NCBI RefSeq assembly: GCF_902167145.1
Contig: NC_050098.1
Span: forward strand, 137,342,207 to 137,406,206
Direction of reading: 5' to 3'
DNA length: 64,000 bases
Source of the DNA: Zea mays
Taxonomy: Eukaryota; Streptophyta; Magnoliopsida; Poales; Poaceae
Positions 56,279-64,000 of this stretch are shown piece after piece. How positions within the stretch are numbered: the stretch's first letter is position 1; every line of letters begins with the position of its first letter. The position numbers and the translations under genes were made by a program. The notes below the pieces were generated by a model. It was given only the letters and a program-made list of their open reading frames with translations. It had not been told where the DNA came from and ran no database searches.

Positions 56279-57530
56279 TGAGAGCACCTAGAGGGGGGGG
56301 GGGTGAATAGGTGATCCTGTGGAACTTAAAAACTTAAGCCACAAAAACTTGGTTAATCGTTAGCACAATAATTGCCAAGTGGCTAGAGAGGAGTCAAAAC
56401 ACAATAACCACAAGAAATCAATCACAGAGATGACACGGTGGTTATCCCGTGGTTCGGCCAAGTACAAAACTTGCCTACTCCACGTTGTGGCGTCCCAACG
56501 GACGAGAGTTGCACTCAACTCCTCTCAAGTGATCCAATGATCAACTTGAATACCACGGTGTCCTTCTTTACGTTGATCTTTTCCCGTTTGCGAGGAATCT
56601 CCACAACTTGGAGTCTCTCGCCCTTACACTTTGAATATCACAAAGAAGTACGGAGTAAGGGAGGGAAGCAACACACACAAATCCACAGCAAAATGCGCAC
56701 ACACACGACCAAGAATCGAGCTCAAAAGACTATCTCAAAGTTCTCACTAGAACGGAGCTCGAATCACTGAGAATGACAAACGAATGCGCAAAGACTGAGT
56801 GTGGATGATCAAGAATGCTCTAAGGTTGCTTGGTGTGCTCCTCCATGCGCCTAGGGGTCCCTTTTATAGCCCCAAGGCAGCTAGGAGCCGTTGAGAACAA
56901 ATCTGGAAGGCCATCCTTGCCTTCTGTCGTCGGGCGCACCGGACAGTCCGGTGCACACCGGACACTGTCCGGTGCCCGATTTCCTTCCTTAAACAGCGCG
57001 GCCGACCGTTGCCGACCGTTACAGATCTGGCGCACCGGACAGTCCGGTGCACACCGGACAGTCCGGTGCCACTTTCCGACCGTTGGCCAGACCACGTGTC
57101 GCGCGCAGATTCCGCGGCCGACCGTTGGCTCGGCCGACCGTTGGCTCACCGGACAGTCCGGTGCACACCGGACAGTCCGGTGAATTTTAGCCGTACGCCG
57201 TCGGCAAATTCCCGAGAGCAGCGTCTTCAGGTCAAGGCAGCCTGGCGCATCGGACACTGTCCGGTGCACCACCGGACAGTCCGGTGCCCCAGACCGAAGC
57301 AGTCTTTTGGCTGTACACAGCCAACTCTTCTTCTTTCTTCTTCTCTCTGTTTCTATCACTTAGACAAGTATATTAGTACACAAAACCAATGTACTAAGGC
57401 TTAGAAACATACCTTTACTTGTGATTTGCACTTTGTTCATCCATGGGCATAAATTCACATTTAAGCACTTTGTGTTGACACTCAATCACCAAAATACTTA
57501 GAAATGGTCCAAAGACACATTTCCCTTTCA
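56279..57530 (-). repeat. 3' LTR of Opie-like element (1252 bp)
   Basis: TGAGAGCACCTAGAGG at the left and CATTTCCCTTTCA at the right. It has an 11-G tract, a reverse-strand TATAAAAG at about 56861-56868, and the palindrome cluster at 56937-57286. The start might be two bases further left (TGTGAGAG). Confidence 0.9.
56937..57286. repeat. Four pairs of CCGGACAGTCCGG palindromes
   Basis: Eight copies of ACCGGACAGTCCGGT or its CACTGT variant are arranged as four close pairs, at about 56937, 57033, 57147 and 57247, with two to four bases between members. They lie upstream (element strand) of the TATA-like box, in U3. Confidence 0.88.
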
Positions 57531-57546
57531 ATCTCCCCCTTTTTGG
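57531..57546 (-). other. Polypurine tract of Opie-like element
   Basis: CCAAAAAGGGGGAGAT on the element strand, directly against the LTR. Extra tracts near 57769-57776 and 57958-57966. Confidence 0.88.
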
Positions 57547-58348
57547 TGATTTATGCCAACACAACATAAAGCAACTAGAACAAGTGCAAAAACACTTCAA
57601 ATAGAACTCAAATCTATTTTGATTCATTTTTGGCATATATGGATCATCCTTTGCCACCACTTGGTTTGTTTTTGTAAATCAAACTCAAATCTCTATCTCT
57701 AGGTCAAACACACATGTTGAAGCATAAAGAGAGTCATTCCAAAAGAGATTGATCAAAGATTTCAAAAACTCCCCCTATTTCCCATAATCAATACTTCTCC
57801 CCACAAGAAGCCAACTTTTGACAAAAGAGACAATAAGAGAGTTTTAACAAAACAAAAAGACAATAAGAGAGTTTTAACAAAACAAAAAGCTCTATTTCAC
57901 TATTTTCAAAATTTCTCAAGTGGTAGCTGATCCATCTATTGCTTTGGCCTTTATTTTCTCCCCCTTTGGCATCAAGCACCAAAACGGGATCAATCTTGGC
58001 CCTTTAACCCCATTGCCTCACCAAAATCTCCAATTAAGAGCAAATGGCAATAAGAGTTCATTAGATGGACTTGGAATAAGTTACCCTCTCATCGGAGTGC
58101 AGTGGAAGTCTTTCATGGTCCAAGTCCACCTTTTCCCTTTCAATTCTCCTTCGAGACTAAATCAAGCAAACTCAACCACATAGTTAGTCTCAAAGGGTCA
58201 AGTTGTAACACATCTCCCTCTAAACATGTGCATCACCTTGCAACGGACTTGTGAGGTCCAGGGAGTGTTTGTACAACTTGAGCACCACAATAAGCAACAA
58301 AATGCAGAATGAACATGATCAAAGGCATAAACACATGTATGCTACAAT
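57547..58348 (-). other. Opie-like 3' non-coding region
   Basis: No gene. Contains the extra purine tracts and an exact 30-bp tandem duplication at 57829-57888 that includes gacaataagagagttttaac. Confidence 0.75.
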
Positions 58349-61300
58349 TCAATCCAAGTTCCGCGAATCTAAGACATTTAGCTCACTACGCAGCCTGCAA
58401 AAGGTCTTCTCATCTAGAGGCTTGGTAAAGATATCGGCTAGCTGGTTCTCGGTGCTAACATGAAACACTTCGATATCTCCCTTTTGCTGGTGGTCTCTCA
58501 AAAAGTGATGCCGGATGTCTATGTGCTTTGTGCGGCTGTGCTCAACAGGATTTTCCGCCATGCGGATAGCACTCTCATTATCACATAGGAGTGGGACTTT
58601 GCTCAGATTGTAGCCAAAGTCCCTGAGGGTTTGCCTCATCCAAAGTAGTTGCGCGCAACACTGACCTGCGACAACATACTCGGCTTCAGCGGTGGATAGG
58701 GCAACGGAGGTTTGTTTCTTAGAATGCCATGACACCAGGGACCTTCCTAAGAATTGGCACGTCCCCGATGTACTCTTCCTATCGACCTTACATCCAGCAT
58801 AATCGGAGTCTGAATATCCAATCAAGTCAAAGGTAGACCCCTTTGGATACCAGAGCCCGAAGCAAGGCGTAGCAACTAAATATCTAAGGATTCGCTTCAC
58901 TGCCACTAAGTGACATTCCTTAGGATCGGATTGAAATCTAGCACACATGCATACGCTAAGCATAATATCCGGTCTACTAGCACATAAGTAAAGTAATGAC
59001 CCTATCATTGACCGGTATGCTTTTTGATCAACAGACTTACCTCCTTTGTTGAGGTCGGTGTGTCCGTCGGTTCCCATCGGAGTCTTTGCGGGCTTGGCGT
59101 CCTTCATCCCAAACCGCTTTAGCAGATCTTGCGTGTACTTCGTTTGGGAGATGAAGGTGCCGTCCTTGAGTTGCTTCACTTGGAACCCAAGGAAGTAGTT
59201 CAACTCGCCCATCATCGACATCTCGAATTTCTGCGTCATCACCCTGCTAAACTCTTCGCAAGACTTTTGGTTAGTAGAACCAAATATTATGTCATCGACA
59301 TAAATTTGGCACACAAACAAATCACCATCACATGTCTTTGTAAAAAGAGTTGGATCGGCTTTCCCAACCTTGAAAGCATTAACAATTAGAAAGTCTCTAA
59401 GGCGTTCATACCATGCTCTTGGGGCTTGCTTAAGTCCATAGAGCGCCTTAGAGAGCTTACACACGTGGTCGGGGTACCGTTCATCCTCGAAGCCAGGGGG
59501 TTGCTCCACGTACACCTCCTCCTTTATTGGCCCGTTGAGGAAAGCGCTCTTCACATCCATTTGGTACAACCTGAAAGAATGGTGAGCGGCATATGCTAGC
59601 AAGATACGAATGGACTCTAGCCTAGCCACAGGAGCAAAAGTCTCCTCAAAGTCCAAACCTGCGACTTGGGCATAACCTTTTGCCACAAGTCGAGCCTTGT
59701 TCCTCGTCACCACTCCGTGCTCGTCTTGTTTGTTGCGGAACACCCACTTGGTTCCCACAACATTTTGCTTAGGACGAGGCACCAGCGTCCAAACTTCATT
59801 CCTCTTGAAGTTATTGAGCTCTTCTTGCATGGCCAACACCCAGTCCGGATCTAGCAAGGCCTCTTCTACCCTGAAAGGCTCAATAGAAGAGACAAAGGAG
59901 TAATGTTCACAAAAATTAACTAATCGAGACCGAGTAGTTACTCCCTTGCTAATGTCACCCAGAATTTGGTCGACGGGATGATCCCTTTGAATCATCGCTC
60001 GAACTTGGGTTGGAGGTGCCGGTTCCGCTTCTTCCTCCATCACATGATCATCTTGTGCTCCCCCTTGATCACACGCCTCCTGTTGATGAACCTGTTCATC
60101 GTCTTGAGTTGGGGGATGCACCATAGTTGAGGAAGAAGGTTGATCTCGTTCATCATGTTCCTGTGGCCGAACGTCTCCAATCGCCATGGTTCGTATAGCG
60201 GCCGTCGGAACATCTTCTTCATCTATATCATCACAATCAACAACTTGCTCTCTTGGAGAGCCATTAGTCTCATCAAATACAACGTCGCTAGAGACTTCAA
60301 CCAAACCCGATGATTTGTTGAAGACTCTATACGCCTTTGTATTTGAGTCATAACCTAATAAAAACCCTTCTACAGCTTTGGGAGCAAATTTGGAATTTCT
60401 ACATTTTTTCAATAGAATGTAGCACTTGCTCCCAAATACACGAAAGTAAGATACATTGGGTTTGTTACCGGTTAGAAGCTCATACGACGTCTTCTTGAGG
60501 AGGCGATGAAGGTAGACCCTGTTGATGGCGTGGCAAGCCGTGTTCACGGCTTCCGTCCAAAAGCACTCGGGGGTCTTGAACTCTCCTAGCATCGTCCTCG
60601 CCATATCGATGAGCGTCCTGTTCTTCCTTTCTACCACACCATTTTGTTGTGGTGTGTAGGGAGCGGAGAACTCGTGCTTGATCCCTTCCTCCTCAAGGAA
60701 TTCCTCCACTTGAAGGTTCTTGAACTCGGACCCGTTGTCGCTCCTTATCTTCTTCACCTTGAGCTCAAACTCATTTTGAGCCCTCCTGAGGAAGCGCTTG
60801 AGGGTCCCTTGGGTTTCAGACTTATCCTGCAAAAAGAACACCCAAGTGAAGCGGGAAAAATCATCTACAATAACCAGACCATACTTACTCCCTCCTATGC
60901 TCAGATAGGCGACGGGTCCGAAGAGGTCCATATGCAGCAGCTCCAGGGGTCTTGAAGTGGTCATCACATTCTTGCTGTGATGCGCTCCTCCCACTTGTTT
61001 ACCTGCTTGACAAGCTGCACAAGGTCTATCTTTTTCGAATTGAACGTTAGTCAGACCTATCACGTGTTCTCCCTTTAGAAGCTTGTGAAGGTTCTTCATC
61101 CCCACATGTGCTAAGCGGCGATGCCACAGCCAGCCCATGCTAGTCTTAGCTATTAAGCATGCATCTAGACTGGCCTCTTCTTTTGCAAAATCAACTAAAT
61201 AAAGTTTGCCGTCTAATACACCCTTAAAAGCTAGTGAACCATCACTTCTTCTAAAGACAGACACATCTACATTTGTAAAAAGACAATTATATCCCATATT

Positions 61301-61555
61301 GCATAATTGACTTACAGATAATAAATTATATCCCAAAGACTCAACTAAAAACACATTAGAAATTGAGTGCTCATTAGAAATTGCAATTTTACCTAACCCT
61401 TTTACCTTGCCTTGATTCCCATCACCGAATATGATTGAATCTTGGGAATCCTTATTCTTGACGTAGGAGGTGAACATCTTCTTCTCCCCCGTCATATGGT
61501 TTGTGCATCCGCTGTCGATAATCCAGCTTGAACCCCCGGATGCATAAACCTGCAA
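58349..61555 (-). CDS. Opie-like pol polyprotein (intact)
   Basis: About 1068 residues with no internal stop, making the enzymes for reverse transcription and integration. Order: aspartic protease ([11 protein letters not shown], near residue 12); integrase zinc finger ([16 protein letters not shown] then CAACQAGK); integrase core with Asp in LLHMDLFGP, Asp in [10 protein letters not shown] and Glu in NGVVERKNR; an acidic linker; reverse transcriptase ([20 protein letters not shown] and catalytic YVDDIIFG); and RNase H ([25 protein letters not shown]). It ends with the normal [10 protein letters not shown] and a stop. The first listed residue is a TTG codon, so translation probably enters from gag rather than starting here. 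Confidence 0.95.
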   Translation of the reverse strand: MQVYASGGSSWIIDSGCTNHMTGEKKMFTSYVKNKDSQDSIIFGDGNQGKVKGLGKIAISNEHSISNVFLVESLGYNLLSVSQLCNMGYNCLFTNVDVSVFRRSDGSLAFKGVLDGKLYLVDFAKEEASLDACLIAKTSMGWLWHRRLAHVGMKNLHKLLKGEHVIGLTNVQFEKDRPCAACQAGKQVGGAHHSKNVMTTSRPLELLHMDLFGPVAYLSIGGSKYGLVIVDDFSRFTWVFFLQDKSETQGTLKRFLRRAQNEFELKVKKIRSDNGSEFKNLQVEEFLEEEGIKHEFSAPYTPQQNGVVERKNRTLIDMARTMLGEFKTPECFWTEAVNTACHAINRVYLHRLLKKTSYELLTGNKPNVSYFRVFGSKCYILLKKCRNSKFAPKAVEGFLLGYDSNTKAYRVFNKSSGLVEVSSDVVFDETNGSPREQVVDCDDIDEEDVPTAAIRTMAIGDVRPQEHDERDQPSSSTMVHPPTQDDEQVHQQEACDQGGAQDDHVMEEEAEPAPPTQVRAMIQRDHPVDQILGDISKGVTTRSRLVNFCEHYSFVSSIEPFRVEEALLDPDWVLAMQEELNNFKRNEVWTLVPRPKQNVVGTKWVFRNKQDEHGVVTRNKARLVAKGYAQVAGLDFEETFAPVARLESIRILLAYAAHHSFRLYQMDVKSAFLNGPIKEEVYVEQPPGFEDERYPDHVCKLSKALYGLKQAPRAWYERLRDFLIVNAFKVGKADPTLFTKTCDGDLFVCQIYVDDIIFGSTNQKSCEEFSRVMTQKFEMSMMGELNYFLGFQVKQLKDGTFISQTKYTQDLLKRFGMKDAKPAKTPMGTDGHTDLNKGGKSVDQKAYRSMIGSLLYLCASRPDIMLSVCMCARFQSDPKECHLVAVKRILRYLVATPCFGLWYPKGSTFDLIGYSDSDYAGCKVDRKSTSGTCQFLGRSLVSWHSKKQTSVALSTAEAEYVVAGQCCAQLLWMRQTLRDFGYNLSKVPLLCDNESAIRMAENPVEHSRTKHIDIRHHFLRDHQQKGDIEVFHVSTENQLADIFTKPLDEKTFCRLRSELNVLDSRNLD

Positions 61556-61562
61556 GGCAATT

Positions 61563-63968
61563 TTAGGCTTGGGTCTTAGGTACCCAACTCATGTTGGGTC
61601 CTACAAGGTTAGTGCAAATATCCTTAGGGACCCAAATGCAAGTTTTGTCTCCCTTGCATTTTGCCCCTAACTTCCTAGCAACAATTTTCTTATCCTTTCT
61701 ACAAATAGCAAAGGAAGCATTTAAAGCACAGTAAATTGTAGAAGGTTCATTCACTACTTTCCTAGGAGCATTATGAACAACATTTCTCCTGGGCATTTGA
61801 TGAACAACATTTCTTCTAAGCACATTTCTACCATGCATAACATGATAACTAGAAGCAGTCATAGCATAAGAGTCATAAGCATGTGAACCAAAAACATCAT
61901 GACCTCTAAAAGCATTTCTAGAATATCTCCTATCATAGTACATGAAAGCATGATTCTTCTTAACACTATTAGCCATAGGAGCCTTCCCTTTCTCCTTGGT
62001 GGAGATGGGAGTCTTATGGCTTGTTAAGTTCTTGGCTTCCCTCTTGAAGCCAAGCCCATCCTTAATTGAGGGGTGTCTACCAGTAGTGTAGGCATCCCTA
62101 GCAAATTTTAGTTTCTCAAAATCACTTTTGCTAGTCTTAAGTTGGGCATTAAGACTAGCTACTTCTTCATCTAATTTAGAAATGCAAGCTAGGTGTTCAC
62201 TATAAGCATCAATGTTAATATCTTTACACCTAGTGCACGCTACTACATTTTCTACACAAGAGGTAGATTTACTAGCAATCTCTAACTTAGCATTTAAATC
62301 ATCATTAATGCTCTTTAATTTAGAAATTGTCTCATGGCAAGAAGATAATTCACAAGAAAGCATTTCATTTCTTTTAACTTCTAGAGCATGAGATCGTTGA
62401 GCTTCTACAAATTTATCATGCTCTTCATACAATAAATCCTCTTGTTTCTCTAAGAGTTTATCCTTCTCATTCAATGCATCAATCAATTCATTGATTTTAT
62501 CAATTTTATTTCTATCCAATCCCTTGAACAAACTAGAATAGTCTATGTCATCATCATCACTCGACTCATCACTAGAAGAATCATAAGTACTAGCGTTACG
62601 AGTGATTACCTTCTTTTCCCTTGCCATAAGGCAAGTGTGATGCTCGTTTGGGAAGAGGGATGACTTGTTGAAGGCGGTAGCGGCGAATCCTTCGTTGTCG
62701 GAGTCGGATGAGGAGCAGTCCGAGTCCCACTCCTTGCCTAGATGCGCCTCGCCCTTTGCCTTCTTGTAATTCTTCTTCTTTTCCCTCTTGTTTCCCTGTT
62801 CCTGGTCACTATCATTATCGGGGCAGTTAGCGATAAAATGACCAATCTTACCACACTTGAAGCATGAGCGCTTTCCCTTTGTCTTGGTATTGCTTGGCTG
62901 CCCCTTGTGACCCTTTAGTACCGTCTTGAAGCGTTTAATGATGAGAGCCATCTCTTCATCGTTAAGTCTGGCCGCCTCAATTTGTGCCACCTTGCTAGGT
63001 AGCGCCTCCTTGCTCCTTGTTGCCTTGAGAGCAATGGGTTGAGGCTCATGGATTGGGCCATTCAACGCGTCGTCCACGTACCTCGCCTCCTTGATCATCA
63101 TCCGCCCGCTTACAAATTTTCCAAGAATTTCCTCGGGCGACATCTTGATGTACCTAGGATTTTCACGAATATTGTTCACCAAGTGAGGATCAAGAACGGT
63201 AAATGACCTTAGCATTAGGCGGACGACGTCGTGATCCGTCCATCGCGTGCTTCCGTAGCTCCTTATTTTGTTGATAAGGATCTTGAGCCGGTTGTATGTT
63301 TGTGTCGGCTCCTCGCCCCTTATCATCGCGAATCGTCTGAGCTCGCCCTCCACCAACTCCATCTTGGTGAGTAAGGTGACATCATTCCCCTCATGAGAGA
63401 TCTTGAGGGTGTCCCAAATCTGCTTGGCATTGTCCAAGCCGCTCACCTTGTGATACTCGTCCCTGCACAAAGAGGCTAGCAACACAGTAGTAGCTTGTGC
63501 ATTTTTATGAATCTGTTCATTAATAAACGAAGGACTATCCGAGCTATCAAACTTCATTCCACTTTCCACAATCTCCCAAATGCTTGGATGGAGAGAAAAT
63601 AGGTGAGTACGCATTTTGTGACTCCAAAATCCGTAGTCCTCTCCATCAAAGTGAGGAGGCTTGCCAAGTGGAATGGGGAGCAAATGAGCATTTGAACTAT
63701 GCGGAATGCGCGAATAATCAAAAGAAAAGTTTGAGTTAACCGTCTTTTGTTTGTCATAGTCGTTGTCGTCGTTGTCCTTTTGGGAAGAGGAAGATTCGTC
63801 GCTGTCGTCGTAGTAGATGATCTCCTTGATGCGCCTTGTCTTCTTCTTCTTCCCTTCCTTCCGTCTATGGCCCGAGCTGGAGTCGGTAGGCTTGTCTTCT
63901 TTGGGCTCGTTGACGAAGGACTCCTTCTCCTTATCGTTGATCACGATTCCCTTCCCCTTAGGATCCAT
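61563..63968 (-). CDS. Opie-like gag (intact)
   Basis: About 801 residues from ATG at 63968. A basic, acidic-patch N-terminus is followed by the plant copia gag domain near residues 95-300 ([38 protein letters not shown]). Then comes a CCHC zinc knuckle, [14 protein letters not shown], for RNA binding, and a long coiled-coil-like segment ([20 protein letters not shown]). The C-terminal basic region ends VPKTQA and TAA. Pol lies in the +1 frame relative to gag, with about 27 bases open in both frames before the gag stop. Either a programmed shift or a small mutation separates them. Confidence 0.94.
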   Translation of the reverse strand: MDPKGKGIVINDKEKESFVNEPKEDKPTDSSSGHRRKEGKKKKTRRIKEIIYYDDSDESSSSQKDNDDNDYDKQKTVNSNFSFDYSRIPHSSNAHLLPIPLGKPPHFDGEDYGFWSHKMRTHLFSLHPSIWEIVESGMKFDSSDSPSFINEQIHKNAQATTVLLASLCRDEYHKVSGLDNAKQIWDTLKISHEGNDVTLLTKMELVEGELRRFAMIRGEEPTQTYNRLKILINKIRSYGSTRWTDHDVVRLMLRSFTVLDPHLVNNIRENPRYIKMSPEEILGKFVSGRMMIKEARYVDDALNGPIHEPQPIALKATRSKEALPSKVAQIEAARLNDEEMALIIKRFKTVLKGHKGQPSNTKTKGKRSCFKCGKIGHFIANCPDNDSDQEQGNKREKKKNYKKAKGEAHLGKEWDSDCSSSDSDNEGFAATAFNKSSLFPNEHHTCLMAREKKVITRNASTYDSSSDESSDDDDIDYSSLFKGLDRNKIDKINELIDALNEKDKLLEKQEDLLYEEHDKFVEAQRSHALEVKRNEMLSCELSSCHETISKLKSINDDLNAKLEIASKSTSCVENVVACTRCKDINIDAYSEHLACISKLDEEVASLNAQLKTSKSDFEKLKFARDAYTTGRHPSIKDGLGFKREAKNLTSHKTPISTKEKGKAPMANSVKKNHAFMYYDRRYSRNAFRGHDVFGSHAYDSYAMTASSYHVMHGRNVLRRNVVHQMPRRNVVHNAPRKVVNEPSTIYCALNASFAICRKDKKIVARKLGAKCKGDKTCIWVPKDICTNLVGPNMSWVPKTQA

Positions 63969-64000
63969 CTCTTCGGGCGGTTAGTCCCTTTCTTGAAGAG

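Larger units (their letters stand above)
56279..64000 (-). mobile_element. Opie-like Sirevirus, 5' end beyond window
   Basis: Minus-strand copia element with 3' LTR 56279-57530, polypurine tract, 3' non-coding region, intact pol (58349-61555) and intact gag (61563-63968). The window ends 32 bases after the gag start codon, so the 5' LTR and primer site are outside. It inserted into an older copia pol; the five bases before the LTR are atgtg, and the same should follow the missing 5' LTR. The LTR length of 1252 bp and its termini fit maize Opie. Confidence 0.92.

Noticed and set aside
56937..57286. CRISPR-like array of regularly spaced repeats
   Set aside because: Repeats are palindromic pairs inside a plant LTR, with no unique equal-length spacers and no cas genes.
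56820..57404. ORFs through the CCGGAC repeat region on both strands (also 6296-6703)
   Set aside because: Repeats of the palindrome generate Arg/Cys/Val-rich frames; no gene evidence.

Overview
The window looks like intergenic DNA from a large-genome grass, most likely maize (Zea mays) or a close Zea relative. The reasons are nested high-copy LTR retrotransposons resembling the maize families Opie/Ji (copia, Sirevirus lineage) and Huck (Ty3/gypsy, Tat lineage), a PIF/Harbinger element, MULE, CACTA and hAT-like remnants, and one GC-rich cellular gene. Family names come from remembered family features, not from a search. I saw no bacterial-style operon, CRISPR array, rRNA or tRNA gene.

Layout. 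(1) 1-2819: right-hand part of a long gypsy-type LTR. (2) 2820-3955 and 13331-13649: two halves of a degraded coiled-coil, gag/transposase-like gene, split by a PIF/Harbinger transposon at 3959-13327 (12-bp TIRs, TTA target duplication). The Harbinger carries convergent transposase and Myb/SANT-like genes. Its transposase is itself split by a deleted copia element at 5613-10485 (GCAAC duplication). (3) 13650-19795: a copia LTR and part of its interior, with a 2.9-kb solo LTR nested in the LTR. (4) 19796-43081: a gypsy-type element with 3.6-kb LTRs, CTAGT duplication and a 2.1-kb interior without genes. Its left LTR holds a 13,955-bp Huck-like element (20249-34203, ATTAG duplication). (5) 43082-52043: an island with a CACTA end, a MULE carrying a truncated FAR1-type gene, an intact family-1 UDP-glycosyltransferase gene (46597-48072, minus strand), hAT-like elements and small repeats. 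(6) 52044-64000: an LTR joined to a decayed copia pol, then an Opie-like element with intact gag and pol whose 5' LTR lies beyond the window.

The nesting gives a relative clock. By-eye LTR differences are about 1.5% for the 3.6-kb-LTR element and about 0.7% for the Huck-like element inside it, so the inner one is younger, as it must be. All LTR elements with readable orientation lie on the minus strand.

The only convincing cellular gene is the glycosyltransferase. The Opie-like element is the only retroelement here with intact coding capacity. The Huck-like element has two in-frame TAG codons and a frameshift. No clearly new system stands out. The best leads are the nearly complete convergent Harbinger gene pair, the MULE-encoded FAR1 protein cut off inside its catalytic domain, paired palindromes in the copia LTRs, the gene-less element with giant LTRs, and an antisense ORF with a TATA-like box inside the Huck-like element.
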